From Rhizobium sp. 16-449-1b (GTDB lineage Bacteria; Pseudomonadota; Alphaproteobacteria; Rhizobiales; Rhizobiaceae), in the NCBI RefSeq assembly GCF_017741935.1, contig NZ_JAGHMH010000004.1:1-64000 (forward strand): a DNA stretch of 64,000 nucleotides. The letters run 5' to 3'. The translations under genes were made by a program, and so were the position numbers. The notes beneath the pieces were generated by a model. The model ran no database searches, had not been told where the DNA came from, and worked only from the letters and a program-made list of their open reading frames with translations. Below, piece after piece: positions 45,699 to 55,442 of this stretch. Numbering within the stretch: the first letter of the stretch is position 1; every line of letters begins with the position of its first letter.

Positions 45699-46769
45699 TC
45701 AGAAATCCTGATAATTCAGCGCGTTGATTTCGCGCGGCGGCACCGATGAGGTCATGAGCCCATCCCGAGCAGCCACCGTCACCCCCGTCGCGGCTGCCGG
45801 CAGCTGTGTGGCAGCGGGCAATTGCGCGATCGGCGGCAGGCCCGGCGTTGCGGCCACGACCGGTGGCGGTAGCGGCTGGCGCGGTTCCATCTCGATCTTG
45901 GCGAGGATGAGCGGCGGATCCGGCTCGCGCGCCGGCAGGAGATTGCCCTGCGCCCAGATCTTCGCAAGGTCGGCCTTGTCCATCGCGGCGACATTGACGT
46001 CGATATCGGTCAGCGTCCCCGGCACCCGATAGGGGCAGCGCCGCTTGCTGCAATTGGCGCCAGCCGAGAATTGCCAGAGAAGGTAGTTGTCCCAATTGCC
46101 CATCGGGAACACGCCTTTGACGTCGGGCTTGTAGCGCGCATACCAGATCGGCAGCCGCGCCAGCACCGGATAATCGTTGCGGTAGGCGGCGATGTAGCGG
46201 GCGGTGTCGTGGTTGGTGTAGAGCACTGGATAGCGTCCGGTCCGTGTCTTGATATGGCCGACGAAGATCTGCGCATCCTCGAGCGACATGAATTTCTGGG
46301 GATCGATGCCCTCGAGATCGAGGATCATCATCTCGTCCGCTTTGGGTGTCGCGTAGTCGAGAAAGTGGTTGGCCTGGCCGATCGGGTTTCCCGGGCGGGC
46401 GAGGTGATAGGCGCCCCACAAGAGCCCTGCCGCGCGCGCCACCAGCCGCCTTGTCTGGAACAGCTCGCGGCTGACCGCGTATTTGCGCCACATCGTCTTG
46501 CAGTGGCCCACCGTGTCACCGGCATGGTCGCCATCGCACGAAAAACTCTCGGGCAGCCCGTCCGACGCCTTGGAGATGAAGCCGGCGATCCGCTTGTCTG
46601 ATGTCAGCGCTTCCCAGTCGATCGTGTTCAGCTCGTAACCATCGACGACGAGCGCGTTCTGGGTCTTTTTCCAGGGGAGTGTGTCGGCGGCCGTGGCGTA
46701 ATGAGACAGTCCGGCCGTGATCGCCAGAAGCAGAATACGGAGAGTGGCTCTTCCATGCCGTTGCTTCAT
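45699..46769 (-). CDS. GH25 muramidase with proline-rich tail
   Basis: A 356-residue secreted protein: signal peptide (LRILLLAITAGLSHYATAA), GH25 domain with Asp43 (VVDGYELN) and the catalytic Asp151-x-Glu153 in MILDLEG, plus FVGHIKTRTGRYPVLYTN and LLWQFSAG. This fold cleaves the N-acetylmuramyl glycan of peptidoglycan. The last 85 residues are Pro/Ala/Thr-rich with no recognisable domain and may anchor the enzyme in the envelope. It is convergent with the Rieske gene. Confidence 0.87.
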   Translation of the reverse strand: MKQRHGRATLRILLLAITAGLSHYATAADTLPWKKTQNALVVDGYELNTIDWEALTSDKRIAGFISKASDGLPESFSCDGDHAGDTVGHCKTMWRKYAVSRELFQTRRLVARAAGLLWGAYHLARPGNPIGQANHFLDYATPKADEMMILDLEGIDPQKFMSLEDAQIFVGHIKTRTGRYPVLYTNHDTARYIAAYRNDYPVLARLPIWYARYKPDVKGVFPMGNWDNYLLWQFSAGANCSKRRCPYRVPGTLTDIDVNVAAMDKADLAKIWAQGNLLPAREPDPPLILAKIEMEPRQPLPPPVVAATPGLPPIAQLPAATQLPAAATGVTVAARDGLMTSSVPPREINALNYQDF

Positions 46770-46863
46770 GTAACGAGAGTGATGAAAACTGGTTAATGGA
46801 CTATTTATCAGATTTTACGAATAAACAAAAAACCGTGACCGGTCGCGAAAAAAGATGCGCTTA

Positions 46864-46888
46864 GGAACATTTTCCCCATCAATGCGTT
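46864..46888 (+). promoter_or_regulatory. EcfG-type general stress promoter
   Basis: GGAAC (46864-46868) and CGTT (46885-46888) are separated by 16 bases, an exact match to the alphaproteobacterial EcfG/RpoE2 stress-sigma consensus. It ends 37 bases before the BA14K start codon. Confidence 0.65.
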
Positions 46889-46925
46889 ACATACAGGATT
46901 AATTTACGCTGAGATTGGAGTGTTC

Positions 46926-47441
46926 ATGCCCAGGTCGTTCAAGCAACTCGTCGTCGCGGCCATTTCCTCATTGATGCTGGTGACAAGCTTCGTGCCGTCG
47001 CAGGCCGTGCAGATGCCTGCCGCGCCACAGGTGGAAAAATCGGCGGATGTTCAAAACGTGCAATATTGCCGCTATGGTCGTTGCGGACCGCGTCCGGGCT
47101 ATTATGGCCGTCCGGGTGGCTACTATCCCGGTTATCGCCCCGGTTACCGCCCGGCCTATCGTCCCGGCTGGTACGGCGGCTATCGCGGATACACCTATGC
47201 ACGTCCCGGCTATCGCCACTATAACGGCTACTGGTACCCGCTCGCCGCCTTCGGCGCCGGCGCCATCATCGGCGGCGCCATCGCCAGCCAGCCGCGCTAT
47301 GCACCGGCACCGCGTTACGTCGCCCCGGCCGGATCGAGCCATGTCGCCTGGTGCCAGCAGCGCTACCGCTCCTACCGCGCCTACGACAACACCTTCCAGC
47401 CGTACAACGGTCCCCGCCAGCAGTGCGTTTCGCCTTATTGA
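46926..47441 (+). CDS. BA14K family secreted protein
   Basis: A 171-residue exported protein: signal peptide ([22 protein letters not shown]), a Tyr/Gly/Pro/Arg-rich repeat region ([20 protein letters not shown]), a hydrophobic [13 protein letters not shown] stretch and the C-terminal BA14K domain [22 protein letters not shown] ending GPRQQCVSP. The Brucella BA14K protein is an immunoreactive lectin-like envelope protein; here the role is unknown. TTGGAG lies 6 bases before the ATG at 46926. A GTG at 46920 overlaps that site. Likely stress-induced through the upstream EcfG-type box. Confidence 0.85.
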   Translation: MPRSFKQLVVAAISSLMLVTSFVPSQAVQMPAAPQVEKSADVQNVQYCRYGRCGPRPGYYGRPGGYYPGYRPGYRPAYRPGWYGGYRGYTYARPGYRHYNGYWYPLAAFGAGAIIGGAIASQPRYAPAPRYVAPAGSSHVAWCQQRYRSYRAYDNTFQPYNGPRQQCVSPY

Positions 47442-47462
47442 TCTGTCGGCTTAGTTGACGTG

Positions 47463-47499
47463 AAAAATCCCCTTCGGTTCGCTGCCGAAGGGGATTTTT
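47463..47499. terminator. Bidirectional terminator between BA14K and CorA genes
   Basis: Fifteen-base perfect arms (47463-47477 and 47485-47499), A5 on the left and T5 on the right, around a 7-base loop. It can stop transcription from both convergent genes. Confidence 0.93.
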
Positions 47500-47510
47500 G
47501 TTTTTATCCG

Positions 47511-48506
47511 TCAAAGAATATTCACCCGCTTCAACAGCCACCACGCGAGCGCGATCGACGCGATGATCATCCCGATCGCGTATTCCGTCCCCGTCGACCC
47601 CTGCGTAAACGGCAGATTGGCCGTGTTCATGCCGAAGAAGCCGGTGACCAGCGTTGGCGGCAGCAGGAAGGCGGTCATGATCGACAGGATGTAGAGGTGC
47701 CGGTTGGTCTCCGACGAGAGCTTGGAGTCGATTTCTTCGTGCAGCAGCCGCGCCCGGTCCTGCAGCGCGTAGATGTCGTGGTCGACCGTCTCCAGTCGAG
47801 CCGTCAGCCGCCCGGCCACATCCTCGAAGCCGAAGGGCATCTCGTCGTCATCGGAAGCCGCCGCCCGACGCATCAGGCCGAGCACGGTTCTCAGGTGTCG
47901 GTGGATGCGCACGACGGTGCGCCGGACCGGCGCCAGCCGCCGCCGCTCGTCGCGCGGCGCCGTGTCGTAGACGAAGTCCTCGATGATATTAAGCTCTTCG
48001 GTCAGGTCCATCACGATCGAGATCAGCGTGCGCTGGAATTCGGTGACCAGCAGCTCGAACAGATCGACCGGCCGGGTGAACTTCGCCGGGTTCTTCTCCA
48101 TCAAGAGCCGCGCCCGCTCGACGCTGCGCAGCGGCTGCAGCCGGGTGGTGATGATGAAGCGGTCGGAGATCGCGAAGTGCAGCCAGCCGAGATCGGCGGT
48201 CTCATGGTCGAATTCGCGCTGGCAATCGACCAGCGTGCCGTAGAGCATCTGCTCGTCGACGGTGATGGCCGAATGCGTGTCATGGGTGGTGAGCGCCGCC
48301 TTGGCGTCGTCGGTCAGCCCGGACAGCGCATCGATAAGCGCGGGCACGCGGGCGTCGGCGAGGTTGAGATGCAGCCAGTAGAAGCCGCCATCGGTGGTGA
48401 GGTCCGCCGGCAGCGCGTTGTTGGAGAGCCGTATCGGCTTGCCGCCGCCTTCAGGGAAACGATAGCCCCAGACGAAACCCGGCATGCTCACAGGCAGTGT
48501 ATCCAT
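47511..48506 (-). CDS. CorA/ZntB-family metal transporter
   Basis: A 331-residue member: large N-terminal cytoplasmic domain with a long helix (FELLVTEFQRTLISIVMDLTEELNIIEDFV) and two C-terminal membrane helices. The channel-loop signature GMN is present in GFFGMNTANLPF after ILSIMTAFLLPPTLVTG. ZntB-like members move zinc with protons and CorA members magnesium; without a clear specificity marker either is possible. The ATG at 48506 has AGAGGA upstream; the frame stays open for 44 more codons but those do not look conserved. Confidence 0.87.
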   Translation of the reverse strand: MDTLPVSMPGFVWGYRFPEGGGKPIRLSNNALPADLTTDGGFYWLHLNLADARVPALIDALSGLTDDAKAALTTHDTHSAITVDEQMLYGTLVDCQREFDHETADLGWLHFAISDRFIITTRLQPLRSVERARLLMEKNPAKFTRPVDLFELLVTEFQRTLISIVMDLTEELNIIEDFVYDTAPRDERRRLAPVRRTVVRIHRHLRTVLGLMRRAAASDDDEMPFGFEDVAGRLTARLETVDHDIYALQDRARLLHEEIDSKLSSETNRHLYILSIMTAFLLPPTLVTGFFGMNTANLPFTQGSTGTEYAIGMIIASIALAWWLLKRVNIL

Positions 48507-48731
48507 TCTTTGCCGGTCCTCTTGCATTGGCGGTGCGCTCCACGCTGGCATCTGGGTCTCTGTGACCAGCAGCGCCGGATCGGCAGCTCGTATGAGAGCA
48601 TGAGCATGGCGCCGCACCCGATGGCAAGACCCTTTCAAGCGATGCCTCCCTATGACGGCAACCCTACAGTTTCATGACAGTGACCCATATCTCGCCCGCC
48701 GGGCGGGCGAGGTGACCTGCCGCAAGTTTGA

Positions 48732-48757
48732 AATTGACGTTTACGTAAAAATCAATT
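48732..48757. promoter_or_regulatory. 26-bp pseudo-palindromic operator
   Basis: AATTGA (48732-48737) and TCAATT (48752-48757) flank a perfect inner palindrome TTTACGTAAA (48740-48749); 22 of 26 bases are symmetric. It is 69 bases upstream of the acyl-CoA dehydrogenase start. The ACGT-centred pattern resembles LiuR-type (MerR) or TetR sites of branched-chain and fatty-acid genes; the regulator is not encoded nearby. Confidence 0.6.
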
Positions 48758-48825
48758 AGCTCTGCCGTCGGAGGAGCGGGTAGGGGAGAGCTATCCCGCG
48801 CCATCAGGCTTGCGAGGAGAGCAGT

Positions 48826-50616
48826 ATGTACAAGGCGCCCGTCGAGGAGATCGCATTCACCCTGAAGCACGTGGCCGGTCTCGCCCAGGCGATCGACCAC
48901 GGCCTGCTTGGCGATCTCGGCGAGGATCTGGTCGATGCGATCCTTCATGAAGCAGGTCGCTTCGCATCCGACGAGATCGCGCCGTTGGCCGAGATCGGTG
49001 ATCGCCAGGGCGCGCGCATATCGGATGGCAAGGTGACGACACCGGATGGCTGGCGCGACCTCTACCGCAACTGGATATCAGGCGGCTGGAACGGCCTGAC
49101 GGCATCGGAAGACTTCGGCGGCCAGGCGCTGCCGCACATGTTGAATGTCGCGGCGCTCGAAATGTGGAACTCCGGCTCCATGGCATTCGCGCTCTGCCCG
49201 ACGCTGACGATGGGCGCCATCGAGGCCATCACCGCCCACGGCAGCGACGCTCTGAAACAGACCTATCTCCCGAAACTCGTCTCCGGCGAATGGACCGGCA
49301 CGATGAACCTGACGGAACCGCATGCCGGTTCCGATCTCGGCGTGCTCAAGGCCCGCGCCGAGCGCCGCGACGACGGCAGCTACCGCATCTTTGGCCAGAA
49401 GATCTTCATCACCTGGGGCGAACACGACGCAGCCGACAACATCATCCACCTGGTGCTCGCCCGCCTGCCGGATGCGCCCGCGGGCACGCGCGGTATCTCG
49501 CTGTTTCTCGTTCCCAAGTTCCTGGTTAACGACGATGGCTCGCTCGGTGCCCGCAACGATCTCTTCTGCCACGCGCTGGAGCACAAGCTCGGCATCCACG
49601 GCTCGCCCACCTGCACGATGATCTACGGCGACGGCCGCTTCGGTGAGGAGAAAGGCGCCATCGGCTGGCTGGTCGGCGAGGAAAACAAGGGCCTCGCCTG
49701 CATGTTCACGATGATGAACAACGCCCGCCTTGCCGTCGGCATGCAGGGTGTGGCGATTGCCGAAGCCGCCACGCAGAAGGCCGTCGCCTATGCCCGCGAG
49801 CGCACCCAGGGCAAGGCGCCCGGCTGGACGGGATCTGGCCAAACGGGGGGTATGAGCCCGATCATCGAACACCCCGATGTCATCAGAATGCTGCTCACCA
49901 TGAAGGCGCTGACCCAGGGCGCCCGCGCCATCGCCTATAGCTGCGCCCACGCCACAGACATGGCGCACCGCGCCGGTGATGCCAAAAAGCACTGGCAGGA
50001 GCGCGCCGCGCTGCTGACCCCGGTCGCCAAATCCTTCGCCACCGATATCGGCGTCGACGTCGCCTCGCTCGGCATCCAGGTGCATGGCGGCATGGGCTTC
50101 ATCGAGGAGACGGGAGCCGCCCGCTATCTGCGCGACGCCCGCATTGCCCCGATCTACGAAGGCACCAACGGCATCCAGGCGATCGACCTCGTCACCCGCA
50201 AGCTGCCTCTATCCGATGGCGGTGAGGTGAAAAGCCTGATCACCGAACTGCAGCAGATCGCCGACCGCGTCGGTGCCTCGAATGCCGAAAACTTCGGAGC
50301 CACCGCAAACCGCCTGAACGCCGCCATCACCGATCTCCAGGAAGCGACCGATTGGCTCCTGGCGCAACTGGCGGCCGGCAACGTTGCCGACGCGCTTTCC
50401 GGCGCCACGCCCTATCAGCGCCTGTTCGGCCTGACGCTGACCGGCTGCTATCTCGCCAAGGGCGCGCTTGCCGATGCTGACGATGGCAAGGCCGCCGATC
50501 GCATCGTGCTCTGCCGCTTCGCCGCCGAAAACCTGCTGGCCGAGACCACGGCGCTGAAGGACAGCGTCATCAACGGCGCCGCAAGCCTCGCCGCCGCCAG
50601 ATCCATTCTCGCCTGA
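48826..50616 (+). CDS. Acyl-CoA dehydrogenase, long C-terminal type
   Basis: A 596-residue flavoenzyme, about 200 residues longer than classic acyl-CoA dehydrogenases. Core features: TMNLTEPHAGSDLGVLKARAE (FAD/substrate loop), KIFITWGEHDAADNIIHLVLARL, NNARLAVGMQGVAIAEAA and HGGMGFIEETGAARYLRDARI with the catalytic Glu in APIYEGTNGIQAIDL. The extra C-terminal domain after residue 480 marks the DmdC/FadE-like branch, which includes methylthiopropionyl-CoA dehydrogenase. It is followed after 10 bases by an enoyl-CoA hydratase, so it works in acyl-chain oxidation; the chain is not known. GGAGAGC lies before the ATG. Confidence 0.9.
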   Translation: MYKAPVEEIAFTLKHVAGLAQAIDHGLLGDLGEDLVDAILHEAGRFASDEIAPLAEIGDRQGARISDGKVTTPDGWRDLYRNWISGGWNGLTASEDFGGQALPHMLNVAALEMWNSGSMAFALCPTLTMGAIEAITAHGSDALKQTYLPKLVSGEWTGTMNLTEPHAGSDLGVLKARAERRDDGSYRIFGQKIFITWGEHDAADNIIHLVLARLPDAPAGTRGISLFLVPKFLVNDDGSLGARNDLFCHALEHKLGIHGSPTCTMIYGDGRFGEEKGAIGWLVGEENKGLACMFTMMNNARLAVGMQGVAIAEAATQKAVAYARERTQGKAPGWTGSGQTGGMSPIIEHPDVIRMLLTMKALTQGARAIAYSCAHATDMAHRAGDAKKHWQERAALLTPVAKSFATDIGVDVASLGIQVHGGMGFIEETGAARYLRDARIAPIYEGTNGIQAIDLVTRKLPLSDGGEVKSLITELQQIADRVGASNAENFGATANRLNAAITDLQEATDWLLAQLAAGNVADALSGATPYQRLFGLTLTGCYLAKGALADADDGKAADRIVLCRFAAENLLAETTALKDSVINGAASLAAARSILA

Positions 50617-50626
50617 GGGACCCGAT

Positions 50627-51379
50627 ATGACCGACCACATTCTCGTCGAGCGCCCCGAGGCCCATCCTGGCGTCCAGATCATCCGCTTCAACCGCCCGGA
50701 CAAGAAGAACGCCATCACCCGCGCCATGTATTCCGTCATGACCGAGGCGCTGACCGCGGCCGATGGTAACCCCGACATCCGCGCCACCGCCTTCTTCGGC
50801 ACCGAGGGCTGCTTTTCCGCTGGCAACGATCTCGGCGACTTCCTGGCTGTGGCCATGGGCGGCGGCATGCCGCGCGAGGTCGTCGATTTCCTCTATGCGC
50901 TGGTGCGCTCGGCAAAGCCCATCGTCTCGGGCGTCGATGGCCTGGCGATCGGCATCGGCACCACCATGCACCTGCATTGCGACCTGACGATCGCGTCCGC
51001 CCGCAGCCAGTTCCGAACCCCCTTCGTCGATCTCGCCCTTGTGCCCGAAGCCGCCTCCAGCCTGCTTGCCCCGCGCATCATGGGCGCCCAGCGCGCCTTC
51101 GCCATGCTCGCGGCCGGCGAACCCTTCTCTGGCGCGGAGGCGAAGGATGCCGGCCTGGTCTTCAAAGTCGTGGAGCCGCATCAGGTCGAGGCGGAAACGC
51201 TTAGCCTCGCCGCAAAGCTCGCCGCCAAGCCGCCCGAGGCCCTGCGCCTGTCCCGCGATCTCATCCGCGGCGACCGCGAAGAGATCATCGCCCGCATCGA
51301 CGAGGAAGCCCGCCACTTCGCCACTCGCCTGCAAAGTGCTGAAGCCCGCGCCGCATTCGAAGCTTTCATGCGCCGTTGA
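50627..51379 (+). CDS. Enoyl-CoA hydratase/isomerase
   Basis: A 250-residue crotonase. The oxyanion-hole segment CFSAGNDLGDF and the loop SGVDGLAIGIGTTMHLHCDLTIAS are both present, with a single catalytic-type Glu in LALVPEAASSLL. It hydrates or isomerises enoyl-CoA produced by the dehydrogenase encoded 10 bases upstream. Both belong to one operon behind the pseudo-palindromic operator. Isomerase activity (only one Glu near the active site) cannot be ruled out. Confidence 0.9.
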   Translation: MTDHILVERPEAHPGVQIIRFNRPDKKNAITRAMYSVMTEALTAADGNPDIRATAFFGTEGCFSAGNDLGDFLAVAMGGGMPREVVDFLYALVRSAKPIVSGVDGLAIGIGTTMHLHCDLTIASARSQFRTPFVDLALVPEAASSLLAPRIMGAQRAFAMLAAGEPFSGAEAKDAGLVFKVVEPHQVEAETLSLAAKLAAKPPEALRLSRDLIRGDREEIIARIDEEARHFATRLQSAEARAAFEAFMRR

Positions 51380-51504
51380 GGCTGCGGGAACGCCGTCTCC
51401 AATAGTATGAATTTATGCTTTTTGGCGGGTGAATTTGCGAAAGTAAAAATTTACTACAATTTAACGTACCGCATCAATTCTCGCGCCAAAACGAGGGTTA
51501 TGCT

Positions 51505-52890
51505 GTGAAACTATTTAAAAGTGCATTGTCGTTCAGGCAGGAGATCTCCGATTTCATCTTCATGCGCTCGCCGGATGCGTATTACGTACTGGAGGATGAG
51601 CACATCGTCGATTGCAACCACGCGATGGAGGTGATGCTTGACTTGCCGCGGGACAAGATCATCGGCATCCACCCGGCCAAGCTTTCACCGTCAGTGCAAT
51701 CGGATGGCCGCCCGACCAGCGAAGCCGCCGTCGCCATTTTCGCCGAGATCAAGAAAAACGGCATGGCGCGTTTCGAGTGGGATCACCAGCGCCTCGATGG
51801 CACGCCGCTGCCGGTTCTGGCGACTATTCTGCAGGCCAACATCGCCGGCCGCAACGCGCAGGTCGTCTTCTGGCAGGACATTCGCGATGTCGTGAAGATG
51901 CGCCGCCAGGAAGCCGAAGCCCGCAAGCGCGATGAGGCCAAGGCTGCCGAGCAGGCGGATGTCGTGCGCACCCTTGCGTCGTCTCTCAGAAAACTTGCCG
52001 CCGGCGATCTCGACTGTCTTCTCGAAAAGCGCTTCCCGGATGAATATGAAGGCCTGCGCCAGGACTTCAACGGCACGGTCGATCAGCTGGCCGGCGTTCT
52101 CGGCAAGCTCGCCGTGAACGCCGAGACGATCCGCGCCACCACCGCCGAACTGAGCCGCGCAACCGACGATACGGCGCGCCGCACCGAAAAGCAGGCCGCC
52201 AGTGTCGAGGAAACCGCCGCTGCCCTCAACCAGATGACAGCAGCCGTCAAGAGCACCGCCGAGAGCGCCGCCACCGCCGCCAGCTTCTCGGCCAAGGCCA
52301 AGCGCGACGCCGAGGAATCGGAGAAGATCTCCAACCAGACGGTTGCCGCGATCGATGAGATCGCCCAGTCCTCGAAGGCGATCAACCAGATTATCGGCGT
52401 GATCGACGAGATCGCCTTCCAGACCAATCTTCTTGCCTTGAACGCCGGCGTCGAGGCGGCGCGCGCGGGCGAGGCCGGTCGCGGCTTTGCAGTCGTTGCC
52501 CAGGAAGTGCGCGAGCTCGCGCAGCGTTCCGCGAAGGCGGCGAAGGAGATCAAGACACTGATCGTCAATTCGGGCACCCAGGTCGAGCGCGGCGTGGCCT
52601 TGGTCAGCGATTCCGGCAAGGCGCTGGGCGATATCATCGGCCACCTCTCGCATATCTCTCAGCTGGCAACGACGATCGCCGATTCCGCCCGGGAGCAATC
52701 CTCGGGACTTACGGAGATCAATGCGGCGATCAACCAGATGGACGGCGCCACGCAGCAGAATGCCGCTATCGTCGAGGAGACGGCCGCTGCCGTGTACGGT
52801 CTGTCGGAGCAGGCCGCTGCCCTGAACGGCCTGGCCTCGACCTTCCGCCAGCGCCGGGATGCGCCGACGAAAATGCGCGCCGCCGCCTGA
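51505..52890 (+). CDS. Soluble PAS-type methyl-accepting chemotaxis protein
   Basis: A 461-residue receptor with no membrane helix. The N-terminus is a PAS-like sensor (about residues 20-130; [39 protein letters not shown]), then a HAMP-like [19 protein letters not shown] region, and the signalling domain with [20 protein letters not shown] and [20 protein letters not shown]. Such cytosolic receptors often sense oxygen, redox or internal metabolites. The start is GTG with GAGGG 7 bases upstream; the upstream gap is AT-rich. No CheR tether. Confidence 0.92.
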   Translation: MKLFKSALSFRQEISDFIFMRSPDAYYVLEDEHIVDCNHAMEVMLDLPRDKIIGIHPAKLSPSVQSDGRPTSEAAVAIFAEIKKNGMARFEWDHQRLDGTPLPVLATILQANIAGRNAQVVFWQDIRDVVKMRRQEAEARKRDEAKAAEQADVVRTLASSLRKLAAGDLDCLLEKRFPDEYEGLRQDFNGTVDQLAGVLGKLAVNAETIRATTAELSRATDDTARRTEKQAASVEETAAALNQMTAAVKSTAESAATAASFSAKAKRDAEESEKISNQTVAAIDEIAQSSKAINQIIGVIDEIAFQTNLLALNAGVEAARAGEAGRGFAVVAQEVRELAQRSAKAAKEIKTLIVNSGTQVERGVALVSDSGKALGDIIGHLSHISQLATTIADSAREQSSGLTEINAAINQMDGATQQNAAIVEETAAAVYGLSEQAAALNGLASTFRQRRDAPTKMRAAA

Positions 52891-52930
52891 TATCTCCGGC
52901 CGCCGGCCGACGTCGTATTCGAGCAAAACG

Positions 52931-52963
52931 AGAGCCGCCACGTCCCGCGTGAGCGGCTCTTTT
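52931..52963 (+). terminator. Terminator of the PAS chemoreceptor gene
   Basis: Arms AGAGCCGC (52931-52938) and GCGGCTCT (52953-52960) with an inner CACG/CGTG stem, followed by TTT. Confidence 0.8.
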
Positions 52964-53167
52964 ATCGTGGCGTTGAGGCCGGAATGTTCAAAAAGTATTA
53001 CTTTTAATCAAATTTTACCAATTGCCTTGTTTAGTGATCGGCAATGCATGATGCAGCACGGGCATGAGCGCCCGGCCCCTTTTCCGGCACAATCAAAGGC
53101 GCAGACGCCAGTAGATCGTTATTCCGATCGCTGAGGCATGTCGGTCGGCCGCATTCGAGACAATGCT

Positions 53168-54988
53168 ATGTTCAAAATGAAGATCAAGACGCTGCTTCCG
53201 GTGCTCTTTCTGTCCCTCGTCGCCATTTCCCTCGTGCAGGGCGCCATCGCCGCCGTTGCGCTCACCAGTCTCGAAGCCAATACGCGTGCGATCGGCGCCC
53301 AAAACATCCCGAACACGGAGCGCCTGCACGCCATCGTCACGACGCTGAACGACGTGCGCCGCAGCTATGCCGATTATCTGCTCGCCTCCGGCAAGACCGA
53401 TTTCCGCAATGCCGAGACCACGTTGAAGACCCGCCGCCAGCGGCTTGCGACCGCCATCGATGCCTTCGAAAAGCAGCCGAAGAGCGAGTATATGACCCAG
53501 AACTTCGCGCGGCTGCAGAAGGCGCTCGATAACGACACCGCCGTTGCCGACAAGATCATCGCGCTCGCGCTCGACAACAAGCGCAGCCAGGCCAATTCGC
53601 TCTATCGCGGCGAGCTGTCGATGTCGGCCAACAACATCCAGACGCTGATCGACGGCATGATCGCGAGAGATCGTCAGTCGACCGATGCCGGCCTCGTCTC
53701 GGCCGCCGGCAACTATTACGCCGGCACGGTCTCGATCGTCGCCGGTCTTGCGGTCGCGCTCATCGCCGCTATCGCCGCCGCCTATCTCGCCTGGAAGCGC
53801 ATCTCGCGCCCGATCACGACCATTGCCTCGCGCATGGCCGGCCTTGCCGATGGCGATATCGAGGCCGCCGTTCCCTATACCAACCGCCATGACGAGATCG
53901 GCGACATGGCCGCCGCCGTCTCCGTCTTCCGCGACAACGCTTTCGCCCGTCTCGATCTCGAACGCAGCGCCGAAGACAACCGCGCCCACGCCCACGACGA
54001 GCGCGCCCGCAACGAAGCCGTCAAGGCACGCGAGGCGGCTGAGATCAATCATGCCGTCGAGGCGCTGGCGGGTGCCCTTGGCGCCCTGTCGGAAGGCGAT
54101 CTCGCCCACCGCATCGAGCAACCTTTCGCCGATCACCTCGATCGCCTGCGCAGCGATTTCAACGCCTCGGTCGCCAAGCTCAGCGAAGCGCTGGAGGAAG
54201 TCGGTCACAACGCGCATGCCATCGACGCCGGCGCCGGCGAGATCCGCAACGCCGCCGATGGCCTCGCGCGCCGCACCGAGCAGCAGGCCGCCTCGATCGA
54301 GGAAACAGCCGCGGCACTCGAAGAAATCACCACCACGGTCAAGGACACCGCCCGCCGTGCCGAAGAGGCCGGCAGCCTCGTGTCGCGCACCCGCGGCGGT
54401 GCCGAAGAATCCGGCAATATCGTCCGCAAGGCGGTCTCCGCCATGACCGAGATCGAGCAATCCTCGCAGAAGATCGCCAATATCATCAGCGTCATCGACG
54501 ACATCGCCTTCCAGACCAATCTCCTGGCGCTCAACGCAGGCGTCGAAGCCGCGCGCGCTGGCGAAGCCGGCAAGGGCTTTGCCGTCGTCGCCCAGGAAGT
54601 GCGCGAGCTCGCACAGCGCTCGGCCGCGGCCGCCAAGGAGATCGAGACCCTGATCTCGGCTTCCAACGCCCAGGTTCGCTCCGGCGTCAGCCTCGTCGGC
54701 GAAACCGGCAAGTCGCTGGAAACGATCGTCGGCCAGGTGCAGGATATCAGCCGCCATGTCGACGCGATCGTCACCGCCACCCGTGAACAGTCGACCGGCC
54801 TTGCCGAGATCAACACCGCCGTCAACACCATGGACCAGGGCACCCAGCAGAATGCCGCCATGGTCGAGGAACAGACGGCCGCAAGCCACGGTCTCGCCCA
54901 GGAAGCGGCCAAGCTGATGCATCTGCTCGGCCAGTTCAACCTGCAGCCGGGCAATCACCGCATGGCGCGCCGCTACGCCGCCGCCTGA
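53168..54988 (+). CDS. Methyl-accepting chemotaxis protein, four-helix-bundle sensor
   Basis: A 606-residue membrane receptor. TM1 is about residues 8-33 ([20 protein letters not shown]), the periplasmic helical sensor about 35-183 looks like the 4HB type ([23 protein letters not shown]), TM2 is about 184-209, followed by HAMP, a second HAMP-like [15 protein letters not shown] and the signalling domain with [20 protein letters not shown]. The start at 53168 is used ([13 protein letters not shown]); a start at 53138 is crowded against its own GAGG. The C-terminus lacks a CheR/CheB tether. Confidence 0.92.
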   Translation: MFKMKIKTLLPVLFLSLVAISLVQGAIAAVALTSLEANTRAIGAQNIPNTERLHAIVTTLNDVRRSYADYLLASGKTDFRNAETTLKTRRQRLATAIDAFEKQPKSEYMTQNFARLQKALDNDTAVADKIIALALDNKRSQANSLYRGELSMSANNIQTLIDGMIARDRQSTDAGLVSAAGNYYAGTVSIVAGLAVALIAAIAAAYLAWKRISRPITTIASRMAGLADGDIEAAVPYTNRHDEIGDMAAAVSVFRDNAFARLDLERSAEDNRAHAHDERARNEAVKAREAAEINHAVEALAGALGALSEGDLAHRIEQPFADHLDRLRSDFNASVAKLSEALEEVGHNAHAIDAGAGEIRNAADGLARRTEQQAASIEETAAALEEITTTVKDTARRAEEAGSLVSRTRGGAEESGNIVRKAVSAMTEIEQSSQKIANIISVIDDIAFQTNLLALNAGVEAARAGEAGKGFAVVAQEVRELAQRSAAAAKEIETLISASNAQVRSGVSLVGETGKSLETIVGQVQDISRHVDAIVTATREQSTGLAEINTAVNTMDQGTQQNAAMVEEQTAASHGLAQEAAKLMHLLGQFNLQPGNHRMARRYAAA

Positions 54989-55009
54989 TCGCTCGGTGAT
55001 ATAAACGAC

Positions 55010-55040
55010 AAAACGCCCGCGCATGTCGCGGGCGTTTTTT
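55010..55040 (+). terminator. Terminator after the four-helix receptor gene
   Basis: Perfect 12-base arms AAAACGCCCGCG (55010-55021) and CGCGGGCGTTTT (55027-55038) around CATGT, with a T6 run. It can also serve the convergent 71-residue gene. Confidence 0.94.
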
Positions 55041-55068
55041 ATGGACTTGGAAAGATCGGGAAAACCCG

Positions 55069-55284
55069 TTATCCGTGCATCCGCTGGCGCTCGGGCTGCT
55101 CCGCGATGAAGCGGTTGTTGCGGGCCGAAAGCGGCTCCACCGGTAGAATATCGATGACATCGGCAGCATCGAATTTGCGCTTCATGCCGCATATCGTGGC
55201 AATCACGACGCCCCTGTCAATATTGAAGGATGTCGCCAGGAAATTCCGTTCGTCGCCATGATCATCAATGGAAATAACAAACAT
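55069..55284 (-). CDS. Small hypothetical protein in an AT-rich pocket
   Basis: A 71-residue protein (MFVISIDDHGDERNFLATSF, then DRGVVIATICGMKRKFDAADVIDIL and a basic ARNNRFIAEQPERQ tail). It has a very strong ribosome site, GGAGGA, 5 bases before the ATG, and a sharply AT-rich upstream region. I do not recognise the family; the alternating hydrophobic strands suggest a small beta-rich fold. It is convergent with the four-helix receptor gene. Confidence 0.65.
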   Translation of the reverse strand: MFVISIDDHGDERNFLATSFNIDRGVVIATICGMKRKFDAADVIDILPVEPLSARNNRFIAEQPERQRMHG

Positions 55285-55397
55285 ATTATCCTCCGTGTAT
55301 TATCCATTGATACACGCAGATTATTTATCATAGATGAATTTATAGATGAATTATATTTTGATGCGATGGATGATCATTGGGAAATTCTGTTGAACTC

Positions 55398-55430
55398 CCG
55401 CTGCACTCACGCTACTCGCAGGTGCAGCGG
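55398..55430 (-). terminator. Hairpin after the RidA gene
   Basis: Arms CCGCTGCA (55398-55405) and TGCAGCGG (55423-55430) with a 17-base loop, 13 bases beyond the RidA stop; a moderate terminator candidate on the minus strand. Confidence 0.4.
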
Positions 55431-55442
55431 AAGCCACGAAGA

